Below are positions 45,648-57,399 of a stretch of DNA of 64,000 nucleotides, in pieces; the stretch's first letter is position 1; each line of letters begins with the position of its first letter. The stretch lies in the NCBI GenBank assembly GCA_037576215.1, contig JBANDB010000004.1, positions 4,402,001 through 4,466,000 on the forward strand. The letters run 5' to 3'. The notes below the pieces were generated by a model. It worked only from the letters and a program-made list of their open reading frames with translations, did not search any database and was not told the DNA's origin. Both the position numbers and the translations under genes were made by a program. The stretch is from Armillaria gallica (lineage: Eukaryota > Basidiomycota > Agaricomycetes > Agaricales > Physalacriaceae).

Positions 45648-46637
45648 ATGGCATTAAACCGCGAGCGCGAAATGCGAAAAGCGGTGGGATACTTCTTGGA
45701 CCGAGACATAGACTACGGCTACCGTCTTATCAGTGGTCGTTTAAATGCCGTAACATTTATTATGGACCCAGTCGCAAGTCTCGGAAGACTCGACCTTCCC
45801 CTCGAGCTGCTCGACATCATCGTTTCACAGTGCTGTGATATCCAGACGCTCGTCACATCCTTTTCACTCGTAAATAGACGTGCGCGAGTCATAGTTTCTT
45901 CGTCGCTCGTCTATCAACGCATCCGCTGCCACGCCGAACGTGCACTCGTCGCGATGCTTAGAACCAAAGTGGCGTCCTTTTATACACTCGCGGACGTCTA
46001 TCGTGCCCTTTGCGGTGACCCTTACTGCACTGCATGTGGCGACTTTGGACCCCTCCTCTGGCTCCCGGAGTGTAGTCGCTGCTGCATGTCCTGTCTTCGT
46101 ACGGCACCTGACTTCTTACCCATTTCCCGACATGCAGCTACAAAGGCACTGGGAATACCCAAATCAGCATTGGCGCGTCTCCCTACCGTATGCACCGTGC
46201 CCGGCGATTATGGCTCCGCAAAGAAAAACTATACAGTACGCCGACAGTATTTGAGCTTCCGGTACGCTCGTGCTGCAGCAGTCGAATTCACCGGCGGAGT
46301 AAGCGCCTCACCACAGCGCCTCGCGGCATTCATCCAGATGCAGCGAAGAGAAAACATCGCTCGTTACATGGTAGCAACACCTTTGCCTTATTTCGATAAG
46401 CGTTCTGGAAAGGCCGATCGGGGGATTCACTGCGAAGGCTGCCGGGAGGTAGTAATGGAATGTAAAGTGGAGGCAGTAAGCCATGAACAACTCCACAAGG
46501 AAATTCACCGCCAGAATATGGTTTATGTGAGTAGCGACTTTGTCCACCACATACAGAGCGATTGTCCAGAAGGGAAGCGGATATGGGAGAGCCATTTGAA
46601 GGCGTCGAAGCGAAGTACTAAGTTACGGAGACGGTAG
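45648..46637 (+). CDS. F-box/Cys-rich family protein 2
   Basis: Intronless, 329 aa. Starts MALNREREMRKAVGYF; an ATG six codons upstream exists, but the paralogue at 49217 aligns to this one. F-box-like segment LDLPLELLDIIVSQCCDIQT then SFSLVNRRARVIV. Cys-rich ribbon C-x4-C-x2-C before GDFGPLLWLPEC and CCMSCL. A second cluster is CEGC with HHIQSDCPEGKRIW near the C-terminus, ending in a basic KASKRSTKLRRR. Same architecture as the other copies; closest to the minus-strand copy at 48216. A probable SCF substrate receptor by F-box presence, but the match is to the family pattern, not to a studied protein. Confidence 0.75.
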   Translation: MALNREREMRKAVGYFLDRDIDYGYRLISGRLNAVTFIMDPVASLGRLDLPLELLDIIVSQCCDIQTLVTSFSLVNRRARVIVSSSLVYQRIRCHAERALVAMLRTKVASFYTLADVYRALCGDPYCTACGDFGPLLWLPECSRCCMSCLRTAPDFLPISRHAATKALGIPKSALARLPTVCTVPGDYGSAKKNYTVRRQYLSFRYARAAAVEFTGGVSASPQRLAAFIQMQRRENIARYMVATPLPYFDKRSGKADRGIHCEGCREVVMECKVEAVSHEQLHKEIHRQNMVYVSSDFVHHIQSDCPEGKRIWESHLKASKRSTKLRRR

Positions 46638-46863
46638 CCTTTTTATTATTATGTCTGATCTCAATAAATCATGCATCGTCGAGTGTGTGCTTTATGATGT
46701 GTCTAGTATGATAATGTGTCATGGCCTTGCTTTCCCTTCAGAAGGTCAGGGTGGATTGTTGGTGGCGTTGGTGAGATGTCTCCCCAAGCATGAACAAATA
46801 CCAACAGCTCAAAGTATCTCCGACTAACAGAGCCATACAACTGCTCCTTTCTCCTCTCACACC

Positions 46864-47841
46864 ATGACGGAACAACACCTTGAGATGGCCAACATCGTCG
46901 GACGTAAGCGAGTCTTTACTTCAGTCAACCAGGGCCCTAGCCATTTCTCGCGCACGACAGCCAAAAACCCGGTCGCAACACTTGGAAGACTCGCTAGCCT
47001 TCCCAATGAGCTCCTGGACGACATCATCTCCAAACACTGCGATATCCAGACCACCGTCGCCTCCTTTTCACTCGTCAATAGGGGTGCCAGGAAGGCCGTC
47101 GATGCATCGCTCACTTTCCAACGCGTCTCCCGGTATGCTCCCGGTGCACTCGTAGCAATGCTCAGGACACAAGTAACATCGTTTTTCACCCTCGAGGACC
47201 TGTATGATGCTCTCTGCAGCGATTCCTGCAGCTTATGCGGCAGTTTTGGCCAGCTTCTCTGGCTCCCCGGGTGCCGACGATGCTGTATGCCCTGTCTTCG
47301 TTCACCCGAGCTCTGTCCCATCAACGAATACGCAGCGACCAAGCTGTTCGGACTATCGACAACTGCATTAGCGAACCTGCCTACCGTGTGCTCTGATAGC
47401 GGCTGGGATGATTTCAAGGATTTCCGGCGTCTATTGAGCTTCGCTCATGTTCGTGCAGTAGCGGTCGAAGATGCGGGAGGTGAGGCACAACTCATGGCTC
47501 GTATCAACTCTACACCCCAACCCAGAGCAGTGTATGACTCTTTCATCTCTCAGTCGAACTCGGAAAGCAGGGGTGAGGCTCGGGAAAGGGTAGCCGCCCC
47601 TCTACCGTATTTCAACAGACGTTCGGGCAAGATCGTCAGCGGTCGCTCCTGCGAAGGCTGTCGACGGGCGATGGAGGGAGAGTTTAGTTCGGATAACATG
47701 AGAGAAATATATCGCCGATATGATACGGTTTATACGATTTCGGGTCTCTTCCATCATGTACAGACAGACTGTCCACCTGGGCAACGGATATGGAAGAGGC
47801 ATTCGGAGAGGTCGAAACAAGGAAATGAACACAATCAGTAG
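46864..47841 (+). CDS. F-box/Cys-rich family protein 3
   Basis: Intronless, 325 aa, starting MTEQHLEMANIVGRKRVF. F-box-like LASLPNELLDDIISKHCD then SFSLVNRGARKAV. Cys ribbon CSLCGSFGQLLWLPGC and CCMPCL. C-terminal CEGC and HHVQTDCPPGQRIWKRH. Groups with the copy at 29124 (shared LGPS/QGPS lead, PVATLGRL, FQRVSR, EDAGGE). It is the source type of the relic at 5757, which matches even in the leader. It ends 375 bp from the convergent copy 4. Confidence 0.75.
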   Translation: MTEQHLEMANIVGRKRVFTSVNQGPSHFSRTTAKNPVATLGRLASLPNELLDDIISKHCDIQTTVASFSLVNRGARKAVDASLTFQRVSRYAPGALVAMLRTQVTSFFTLEDLYDALCSDSCSLCGSFGQLLWLPGCRRCCMPCLRSPELCPINEYAATKLFGLSTTALANLPTVCSDSGWDDFKDFRRLLSFAHVRAVAVEDAGGEAQLMARINSTPQPRAVYDSFISQSNSESRGEARERVAAPLPYFNRRSGKIVSGRSCEGCRRAMEGEFSSDNMREIYRRYDTVYTISGLFHHVQTDCPPGQRIWKRHSERSKQGNEHNQ

Positions 47842-48215
47842 GTTTGTAGATGCGGTATGCGTACGTATATGTAGAAGTCAGCATTATCCCCCTTACGAAC
47901 GTAGGAAACGGTGATGAATGCTAGTGTATTCAGTGGATGATCACTGTTTGGTGTCGACGTTAAAATGAGTTCATCATTCACGGTTGAATATTAGGGTGCA
48001 AACTGTGATCTCTTGACAAGAGACTTTGCAGCTGTTCCGGTAGCGTGCTGAGTAGTACAAGTACAGCTTGCTGCACGGCACGAGCGCTGATTCTTCAAGC
48101 GCCGGGGCCATTTCCCACCGTAGTGGTGCAATATTTATGTACGATCCGAGCGCTGAATATCTTATCACTATATGGATGTTGACGGACACTGGAGATTGCC
48201 ATTGATACAAAACGG
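47842..48215. other. Convergent gap between F-box copies 3 and 4
   Basis: Tail-to-tail 3' flanks, 374 bp. No gene seen. Confidence 0.45.
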
Positions 48216-49217
48216 CTACTGTCTCTGTAATACAGATTCAGTACTTCCCTTCGATAGCCTTAAATGCCTCTCCCATATCTGTTTCCCTTCTGGGCAGTCC
48301 CTCTGTATGTGGTGGATGAAGTCGCCAGCCACATAAACCGTACTATGACGGCGAATTCTGAGCTGTTGCTCACAGCTTGATACTGGCTCGAGTTCCTCCA
48401 ATAACACCCTTTGGCAGCCTCGACAGCGAATCCCCCGATCAGCCTTCCCAGAACGCTTATCGAAATAAGGTAAAGGCGTCGCTACCATATAACGAGCATT
48501 CTCCTCTAGCTTCGTTTGGGCACACTTGAATGCATCGTATGCCGCCTGGCGCTGGGGTGAGGCGCTTACACGGGCCATGCATTGTGCTTCTCCGCCAGCG
48601 ATTTCGACTGCGTGCCGAAAACTCAGATACTGCCGGCGTACCTTGAAGGTTTTCTGCCCCCAACCATAACCACCAGGTACGGTGCATACGGTAGGGAGAC
48701 GCGCCAATGTTGATTTGGGTAATCCCAGTGCCTTTGTAGCTGCATGTCGGGAGATGGGCATGAGGTCAGGGGCCTCACGAAGACAAGACATACAGCAGCG
48801 ACGACACTCCGGGAGCCAGAGGAGGGGTCCAAAGTCACCACATCTAGTACAGTAAGGGTCACCGCAGAGGACACCATAGACATCTGTGAGTGTATAAAAG
48901 GACGCCGCTTTGGTTCTAAGCATCGCAACGAGTGCGCGTTTGGCGTGGCGGCGAATGCGTCGATAGATGAGCGAGGAGGAAACTATGACTCGAGCACGTC
49001 TGTTTACGAGCGAAAAGGATGTGACGAGCGTCTGGATATCGCAGTACTGTGAAACGATGATGTCGAGCAGCTCGAGGGGAAGGTCGAGTTTTCCAAGACT
49101 TGTGACTGGGTCCATGACAGAGGTCACCTCTTTTAAACGTCCAGTGATAAGATAATAGCCATAGTCTCTATGAGGACCGTAGCGGTATCCCACTACACTT
49201 CGCATGTCACTCTCCAT
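48216..49217 (-). CDS. F-box/Cys-rich family protein 4
   Basis: Intronless, 333 aa, starting MESDMRSVVGYRYGPH. Shares with copy 2 the DYGY-LI-GRL lead, MDPVTSLGKLDLPLELLDII, SQYCDIQTLVTSFSLVNRR, the Cys ribbon CTRCGDFGPLLWLPEC and CCMSCL, LARLPTVCTVPG, and the C-terminal CRGC and HHIQRDCPEGKQIWERH. The coding sequence is unbroken. Copies 2 and 4 are about 1.6 kb apart in opposite orientation with copy 3 between, so the cluster arose by more than one duplication. Confidence 0.75.
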   Translation of the reverse strand: MESDMRSVVGYRYGPHRDYGYYLITGRLKEVTSVMDPVTSLGKLDLPLELLDIIVSQYCDIQTLVTSFSLVNRRARVIVSSSLIYRRIRRHAKRALVAMLRTKAASFYTLTDVYGVLCGDPYCTRCGDFGPLLWLPECRRCCMSCLREAPDLMPISRHAATKALGLPKSTLARLPTVCTVPGGYGWGQKTFKVRRQYLSFRHAVEIAGGEAQCMARVSASPQRQAAYDAFKCAQTKLEENARYMVATPLPYFDKRSGKADRGIRCRGCQRVLLEELEPVSSCEQQLRIRRHSTVYVAGDFIHHIQRDCPEGKQIWERHLRLSKGSTESVLQRQ

Positions 49218-49738
49218 CAGGCCCTATTTAGGAACATTCAGCTCGGGCGTGCAGTCAAAGGAGACACAATTACTGCAGTTCTATCTGTCTTCCGGTAGGA
49301 GGACTCGGATTTTATTTTAAGACGTCTGTGAGTGCCCATATTCCGAGTTAGCAAAAAAGGGGGGTTTCGTTTCTGGAGAGCCACCATGGGCGTCGGAAGC
49401 AAGCGTGATGGTGGATGTTTGGCCGGTTCGAACTTCTAGCTCGATGCTGCTTTTAAATGCTTCATTTCGGCTGTTATCGATTCATCTAGGAATCAAGCGT
49501 GCTTCTCAAAGCAATCATAAGTAATTTCAGACATATAGATACTTGGTTAATATTAGGGTACAAGCTGTGACCTTAGGACAAAAGGATATGTAACACACAG
49601 CGCCTATGCAATGCAAGTTTCAACAGAACTCGGAAGACAACAAAGCCAGACAAGACATAGACGACAGCAAAGACATACGGATAATGTAGATATCAAAAAC
49701 ATTCACATATCACATAAATTTGAATAAATAGGGGAGAC
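49218..49738. other. Intergenic region
   Basis: Promoter side of F-box copy 4 and 3' flank of the coiled-coil gene. GGTTCGAAC at 49423 resembles a tRNA B box, but no cloverleaf can be drawn. Nothing else seen. Confidence 0.45.
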
Positions 49739-52700
49739 TTAGGCAAAGGTCGGTACCTGCGACTTGTTTTCCTTTTCCTCTCCTTCAGACACTGAAGCAA
49801 TAGAATCGGGCACCGTGGTTGGAACCTTGACCTTCGAAAGAGTTTTCTCCAGGGTCAGAGAGGGACGTCGGTGAGGGGTAGAACTCGTAGAAGCGGATAG
49901 AGAAGGCCGGCCAGACGTAGAACGAGAGAGGGGTGGCAGTCTCCCAGGAGCGCCGGAGAGCGACTGGCGGAGCTTGTCAGGAGGGGGCCCCATGGACCGT
50001 TCAACATTACGCGAAGGTTTAGAGACCGGGAGTCCTGCTTTATTTGATGAGCTCGGTGCAGGTGTTGGGGTACTGAGGCTGTTCATGCGCGTGCTTTTCA
50101 AGAGAGCCGGAGTCTTGTTGACTATTGGCGTCTTCGCGACAGCAGAAGGCCTCATTTTCTCCAGTGAAGGCCGACTGATGTGGCTGGAACTCGACATGAC
50201 ACTTTCCCTCCCCGAATCTGACATGACAGACGGCGGCCGTGAAAGAGGTGTGGCCAACGCTGACTGACGTCGCTGGTGATTGGCTTGATTGGCCGCTGGG
50301 CGGGCAGGAGTAGACCCTGCTGTGCCCTGCACTTGTAATTTACGTTTGATCTATAGAGCAACGTCAACTAGATGTTAGAAGGAACAGAACGGAAACGTAC
50401 CAGCTCTAATTCTTGTTGCTTTGCATCCAATGCCATATTCAACCCATCAACATCAGAGCGATCCTTCTCCCTCTCCTTGTGCATCTGCGTCAGCTTCAGG
50501 TCCTTATTGGCGCTATCCTGCTGGAGCTCTTGCATGTGCTTTCGCAGACGCTCGACCTCATCCTTCAACGCACCAACATCCTGCACCTTCTCCTTCAATG
50601 CAGTCTCCGCGCGCGCCTTGCTCTCGCCTTCACGTTGCGCTGCCTCCTCAAGCGCCCTGGCGTGCTCTTCCTGCATACGTGCCATTTCCTGGCGCATATT
50701 CATCTTCTGAGTATGCAGCTCCTCCAACTCGGCTTGCCTCTGCGCACTTCGACGACTGTATTCAGCCGCTTCTTCATCCCGTTTGCCTAACTCATCCGCA
50801 AGCCGTGCTATCTCGCTTTCATGCTGTTCCTCAAGCGCCGCAATCTGCTCATCACGTTCATGAAGGCACTGGGACAGATCCGCAGCCCGCTCCTCTTCCT
50901 CCAGTCGTTCGTGAAGCTAGCACACGTAGATAAGCCTTGATTTCTTAGAATGAAAAAAGAAGACATACCTCATCGCGCTCCCTCTCGAGATCGACATTAC
51001 GATCCCAAAGTTCCGATAATTGCTGCTCCACTTCGGCACGCTTGTTGACACTATCATTGTAGTCGACTTCCATTCGATCAACCTTAGCGTTCAGCTCGGT
51101 CACGTCGACTTGAAGGGCACTACATCGCTTCTCTAGCGTCGTCTTTGCCGTTTCAAGCGCCTGTATCTTCTCGGTAGCAGCCTCCGAAAGGCGCCACTGG
51201 GATTCGAGCTCAGCCTTCAACATACGCAGTTCGTCCTGATCATCTTTGGCGTCCTTCCTGGCGGTCTCTGCCTCACTCTTCAATGCAGCCTTTTCTATCT
51301 CGAGCCTCTCAATCGCAAGGTGGAGCTCTTGGCGTTCCTGGTCCCACTCGGCCTGGGCCAGCGTGTATCGTTCTTTCTCGCCTTCCTGCTCCTTCTCCTT
51401 CTCCATCATAAGCTTCTTGAATTCATCGTCGAAAACGATGCTGACGTTGCCCAACTGCTCGACCTCCTCCTGCAGGGGCCGGAGACTCTTTTCGAAACGC
51501 TGCTCCTCCTCTTCCTGAGTCCACAGCGTTTCCTTCAGTCTCATGACATCGTCAGATCTTTCCTTCACCAGAACCTCTAATGTCGCAACCTCTTCTCGGA
51601 ACATGTCCTCCATGCGCCGCCAGGACGCTTTCTCCCTCTCCAGATCCACGATCCTCTTCTGAAGTGCCGTCAAGGCTTCCTCACTACAGGTGTCCAGCAT
51701 ACTTCTCTCAAAGCTCTCTTGTCTGGCACCATCAACTTCGTCCTCCAGATATCGGCAAGTCTTCTCCAACTCGGCGACCTTCTTTTTCCAGGCTCGTAGA
51801 ACTCCCTTGCGTTTTGTATCTTCCTTTTCAACGTCCGCCAGCTTTCTCCCCAAGACGTCAACAAGTTGGTCCCTAGCACGGAGATCTGTCTCGTACTGTC
51901 CGCAGAGCTCTTGCTGTAACGAAAGTTGTGTTTGCAGGGAGAAAAGGACATTATCTTCTTTGGAGGCCGTTCTTGCATGAGTCGGAGCGCCGCGCGGCGG
52001 AGTAATCGGGATGTTGGTCTGCGGGGTATAATATGTCTTTGCACCAGCACTGAAGGGATCGGGTTCAGGCACCTTTTCTGAGTAAACAACGAGATCAGCA
52101 GATGACTCGTCATTAATGTCTGCCTCCGGACGACCCTTCGAAGAAGCATGGGAAGAGACAGAAGACGTCGATTTCATCAGCGATTGGAATACCGTATCGC
52201 TCAATGCTCGACTTCGATTTTTGTTATTGGAAGACTGTGACGAGTCGTTAGAAAGGACCACATTCTTCCCGTCGTTAGACGTAACAGAGGGGGCAGTGGA
52301 CGCGTCGGAGGACCGTTTGGACTTGTCATCCATAGAAAAGAAGACCGTTTGACCGAAACTGAAAGACTGGCTACGGTCATGAAGAGGGGCAGGCAGACGG
52401 GGGGACTTTTCTCTGGCGTGAAATACTGCTTCATCGACTTCGGCAGGAATGATGTTCTCTTTCTCTTCTTCGACCTCAGCAGCTCGCTCCTTGCCTTTGC
52501 CTTTGTTAGCGAAGGGCGTAGAAGTCATTGCTTTGCCCTGGAAGTCTCCCTGAGCAACATTCGCTTCGGGAGCATCGCTTCCTTTTGCGAGTGATGGTTC
52601 GTCCATAGAAAAGCTAAGGCTAGGTAGTGCGAAATTGGGAAGTTGGATATCTTGAGAGACATCGAATATGTTGGAGTTGTTCGGAGCAGTGGGAGAGACA

Positions 52701-53612
52701 AATGGTGAGGTCGACACAGTCTCTTTCTGTGATATGGGCGATATGGGGGAGCTAACCCCGCCTATAGGGGAGAAAACTTCACCCAGAGAAGGATGACCTG
52801 CCCTGGACGAAGGAGCGGAGCGAGGAACGGCAGCTAAGGTATGTGGGCCAGGCCTGAGCTCCTGCAAACGGTCTTCAGGCGGCAGCTGAGATGGTGACTG
52901 GGGAGATATTGGCATAGAGTCCGAGTCCATAGATTGGTTTGGACTGATTGTTTTGTACGCGTCACGAGAAAAGAAGCGAACGCTCTGGCCTGTACCAGGG
53001 GTATTTGGTTCGCGCAAGATAGAACGGACAGAGCCATATCTAGGATCATTAGGATCCTCGTTATGAGATGGTTGGATAGATTCGTTTTGAGATTTGTTGA
53101 GGATATCCAAAGAAGAGCGTGATAGTACAGTGGGCGTGGACCGACCGGCGTCCATTGACGGTCGAAGGAGATCTTGTGATGGACGGCGTCCCATATCAGG
53201 GGAATAAACGGGACGTTCAACTGTGGCGCGACTGAGAGAGCGTTGAGATTCTATATCAAAACATTCATATGGCACAAACGGAAGAAGGTTTTGAAGACTC
53301 ACCATTGCCTATGAGATCAAGAGATGACTTTACCTTCTTTGGTAATCCAAGTGCCAATGGCGACGGCGACGGCGCCCTTATGGAGTCATCGTCCTTCCCC
53401 TTGTTTGTCCTTCTGAATATAGAGCGCCTTCCATTCTTCGAGGGCGATGCTGGAGGGCTGGGGACAGGAATAGAGATGTCCGCCTCCCCATGGAAAACAG
53501 ACATGTTGGGATGCTGCTCCAGCACCCTCGACATTACATCCGTTTGGTGGAACGACGAATCCTGGTCATCATTCGACCGATATTTGAGAGCACTGGTGAT
53601 TTTCGACCACAT
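49739..53612 (-). CDS. Large coiled-coil protein, 1239 aa
   Basis: Four exons (53612-53303, 53250-50969, 50916-50401, 50350-49739) fit one frame. The first about 450 residues are Ser/Pro-rich and low-complexity, starting MWSKITSALKYRS, with many SP/TP sites (SPPASPSKNGRR, SSPISPISQKE). A long coiled coil follows, about residues 470-1030, rich in Glu/Lys/Leu heptads (LEREKASWRRMEDMFREE, LERERDELHERLEEEERAAD). The tail is basic and Ser/Pro-rich (TPHRRPSLTLEKTLSKVKVP). No motor, kinase or known head domain is visible. The SP/TP clusters and coiled coil resemble cytoskeletal or spindle-pole scaffold proteins, but orthology is not established. Several long antisense frames here are composition artefacts. 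Confidence 0.8.
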
Positions 53613-54964
53613 CGTGGGTGGAAAAGGCACGGAAATAGGCCAGGTAACCCAGAGGGGATTGAGATGTTGGTTGCAGGAACAAGCAATGTGATGGCGCAGG
53701 CCCTGTTCAACCAGACAATCAACACTGCCAAACACTGAAGTGGCTTCGCGTTTCGCCCGCACCACGTGATCGCAAAGCGCACCGAAAGCGGCGTAGATTC
53801 TTGGAACTTTCGTCTTCTCAACTTTATGTCACTATTGGTTGCCCACGTTTATTTAATTAACTGTTTGATAAATGTAATCAGTAGGAAGTGATTCAGGCAG
53901 ACTTTTCAGAGTCTTCTGCTTCATGGACTGATATAGTTTGGTTATAGGAAACACGATTAGAGCCTAGAATCACAGCAGGGCGTCGCAGCTGGATGATGAC
54001 CAGGAGCCTGGACTGCCGCCCTCATACAAGGTCGAGACAGAGTAAGAAGGTCCATTCTGGAAGGCTAAAGCTAAGCTAAACAGGTAACATGACTCAGCTG
54101 GTGTACCTACAGGTAATCGGAACCTCCATGGAAGCTTGGAGTCGAGCAGAAAAGTCTATGTATTATAACGTAGCGTACAGTATATTTGAATGCTCAAATG
54201 TAAATCGAATGTGTCGGTCGAGCGTACCGAGGATCAAACAGACACTAAGCTTCTATATGGTAATTAAGTATTTCGAGCACTACCGTCTCAGAAAGCAACT
54301 AAAGTGTCCCACACTCCTTCAGAATAATGGGGGGACTCAGGTCAAACTTTTCTTTGCAGGCTATCGCCGATATCTCATACTTATCTGAACTTTGCGTGTA
54401 GACAGCTGTAGACAGAGACAATGACCAAGACAAGTAAATCCGAGGCTTGCTAGAAAGATGCTCGTAGTACGTGTAATTAATTGCTGAAACTTTTACAGCG
54501 GTTTTCATATTTATGTGGAATTCCAGTTTTGAAAATTTATGTGGTCCTGTTTGCACCGCACGTCGGCCCGGTGCTTCAAGTTTTCGTCGTTTCAGAACAT
54601 GCTTTATATATGCTTGATATATGCTATTGTATCTTATATGCTGCTTGCTTTGAGCACGAAATACATCTAATTCTAGTAAACAGTGCCTATGGCATCAGGT
54701 TGACATACTTAGTCGTATCCGAAGTTCGTATTAAAGAGCTTAAAGATCTAGAAGTAGACTCGTCAGCGACTCGATAGTCCTCAGTCACTGTCAATATACG
54801 TATACCCATCAGGTGGTAGACGCTACAGCATGAGTCGGCTGCAAGGAAAAGGAGGAATGGCATACTCTTGGCTGCATACTACGATACAAAGTGTCAGCTA
54901 TGGTGTCGTTATTAGGACAAAAATCAACATATGTGTATATTGTTGTTTTTATGGGGGAAATTAG

Positions 54965-55044
54965 CAGGAATTGTCGGGAAACATCGGGAAACATCAGGAA
55001 TTGTCGGGAAACATCAGGAAACGTCAGGAAACTGCAGGAATTTG
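54965..55044 (+). repeat. Tandem 10-bp repeat, 8 copies
   Basis: Eight consecutive decamers of the form C(A/G)GGAA(A/T)(C/T)(A/G/T)(T/G), mainly CGGGAAACAT, CAGGAATTGT and CAGGAAACGT, in perfect 10-bp phase. An inverted set lies 52 bp downstream. Confidence 0.9.
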
Positions 55045-55096
55045 ACTCCTACACAGCCACATCTTAAGACGCAAACACGAGCATCAGGAGCTCTGG

Positions 55097-55136
55097 GTGT
55101 TTCCTGACATTTCCTGGTGTTTCCTGGTGTTTCCCG
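55097..55136 (-). repeat. Inverted set of the same decamer, 4 copies
   Basis: GTGTTTCCTG, ACATTTCCTG, GTGTTTCCTG and GTGTTTCCCG. Read on the minus strand these are CAGGAAACAC/CGGGAAACAC units, the same motif as at 54965. Together the two arrays could form a long imperfect hairpin. Confidence 0.88.
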
Positions 55137-56521
55137 GAGCCGAGACTAGCCGCGACTGGTCACATTCTGTTTCGGGGTCCTTCACACCGCCACCCAAAAG
55201 ATTCAATATTTGAATTTCTTTCTTCGTTTAGGTATTATACCTAATATCATAGTCTATGCATGGATCGTCGAGGTGCTGGGCGGGAGTCGATCTGGGTTTA
55301 TGGTGCGTCTATTACCCTTTGAGTCTTTTCCGGCGGCTTAGCGATTGTAGTACAGGCACGTTGGCATGAGTATGTCGCAACACCAGACGATCTTCTAGGA
55401 CTAAAAGCAGTGCGCACAACAGCTTACTCTCCTTGAACTTGCACTACCGCCTTGTAAGTACTAAGCCTCAAACGAACAGAATCTGCCTGTGCAACATCAA
55501 CGACAGCTATGAGAGAGCAGATCAATCGTCCGTCGTCATTGCCGGGTCGGTCCCCCAAAGATGTCGGATTCCTATTGCTTTTCGTTCCACAGTCGACCAT
55601 CACCTTTTCCTGGCTTCACTATCCTATAAGCACATTTCTGAATTGATCACAATTGTCTATCTCGCCGTCTCGACGGACGTTCACTCGCCATTGCCGATGT
55701 CCTCCCCCCCAGCACCTCCCCTCAGTACCATGAGTTTGACTTCAAGTTCTAGGTTCGAACAGCAGGATGACAGCGTGCTTATGACGTGGACGAGTAAAGG
55801 TAAACACTTTTACAACCCTCGCCGGGTCTCATTTTTCTCCTGCTACCATCGCCACGGCTCTCAACTTAGGGGTGTCGAGTGCCAGGGAACATCATCAACA
55901 CCATGACAACATGAATGGCATTCATCACCTGTTTTTTCTCCAACGGTGCTTGCTGTACGCTTGCAATGGCCCCGCTTTCCCCTGACATTACCTGTTTAAC
56001 ACCAGTGAAGTCCAACCTTGAGCGCCAGAGAAACAGTACGACTATCTCCCCACTAGCACATTCTGGACTTTAAGAAAACGATTTTTTATCTGCGATTCTA
56101 TGATCGCTAGAGAGAACCTCATTCATTATGGACTTTCTTCCGTGCCAGAATTGCTGATATCCATAACACCCTCAACCTTCCTACACCAGAGTCAACACCG
56201 CTTGTAGGCTCCCATCGCGTGTACCTCACCCCGAGCCCCTTTTAACTACATTCGACCTCCCGTACTACTTCCCGCTCACAATCGCATCCCCGACTGTTGC
56301 CCTCGACACCCTCAAGAGGGAATCTTACCACCGTACCACGGCACGTCTTATGGTTTCAGCCCGAACCTTTGTTCAGCCAAGTCAACGAGATATATCGTGA
56401 CGAAGGCTACATCATCGCCACGCGTATAACGGTCGTGAGCAACACCTACAGACGACCCAAATCCACTAGTGGGTGAGGGCCAGCTCATCCGTGTGGCATA
56501 TCCGAGTCCTATCTTTGTCGG

Positions 56522-57399
56522 CTAGGTCACGTTGATCGTCCTGTTACCTGTATAACGTTTGTAAATGAAGGTATCTGGAGTCTTGCCGTTGGGATCCAGT
56601 TTAATATCAACATTGTCCAGATGACCTTCTCGGGTGGAGCGTCTACCTTGGATTATGCCATCGTTAAACCATACAACCCCTTGGGCATCAATGAATCTGG
56701 CCGTAAAGTGAGTATTGCCATAATATATGACGCCTACCAACTGATAGGATACTGGCACCCCCTCAGCCGTCAAGGATATAGTTTTATCCGGTGGAGCATC
56801 CGTGAACGCAACAGCCATCGCGATGATAGGAGGGCTAACGGTATACGTCGTACATCTGAGGGTGTTGCTATTACACGTTACGCACAGAGACTCTGGAGTA
56901 GACACCGGCACAGATCGCACGTTATCGAAGAACTGTTGTAGCGTGTTCCATCGTAATGGAGCAGTTGAATGCGGGAACACTAAGCAGCATTGTTGCGTTG
57001 AAACCAATGTAATCTGTCCACATCGACACCGATAATCGTCGGTAGAGAATGTATCGCCAGTGTGGAGCAGCCGCATCATTAGAGCTTCAACACTCGTATT
57101 TTGACCGAATATAAACTGAGAGGGATACTCACGATGTAATGCTCTCCTTAAATAATCTCGAACTTCCTCCAGCGTGTATTCCCCGAGGGTATGTTTCTCG
57201 AACGCCGAAGTGGCCATATTCATCCAATGATTTTGAAGCTCAGCGAAGTTGACTGAGTGGCTTGTATCATTCAAGTGCCATGTATTGTACAATACAAACA
57301 GAACGGCATCGTACGCGCAACTATTGTTGGACCATCTACACCCAGTAGGCACGGAGAGGACAGAGGGCCTGGCAGGTCTCTTATCAGTGGTGTCAAGGG
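56522..57399 (-). CDS. Deubiquitinase-like cysteine peptidase domain (5' end uncertain)
   Basis: Open frame ending TGA-equivalent at 56522, after GNRTINVT. A USP/UCH-like Cys box reads GCRWSNNSCAYDAVLFVLYN: oxyanion Asn then Cys. The His box near the C-terminus reads NTHFTARFID, followed by GVVWFNDG, which supplies the third residue. Between them a zinc-binding-like set is seen (CRCG, CVTC). There is no in-frame ATG; an acceptor at about 57400 starts the frame (PLDTTDKRPARPS). It is therefore a downstream exon of a larger gene or a 5'-truncated copy. The upstream partner would be the transposase-like/PHD gene that ends 310 bp away on the same strand. Peptidase activity is inferred from motif layout only. 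Confidence 0.6.

Larger units (their letters stand above)
53613..56521. other. 2.9-kb gene-poor region with decamer arrays
   Basis: No intact gene recognised. A 157-codon frame at 55433-55906 contains MSSPPAPPLSTMSLTSSS and is Ser/Pro-rich; it looks like a possible first exon but has no identifiable continuation. The notable content is the pair of inverted decamer arrays at 54965-55136. Confidence 0.45.

Noticed and set aside
49415..49440. tRNA B-box-like GGTTCGAAC
   Set aside because: No A box or acceptor stem could be paired around it. Other GTTCGA-like matches (16960, 55752) failed the same test; I found no tRNA in the window.
50372..50933. Long plus-strand frames opposite the coiled-coil gene
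   Set aside because: They are Ser/Pro/Leu-rich mirrors of the Glu/Lys-rich coding strand and lack splice or start context.
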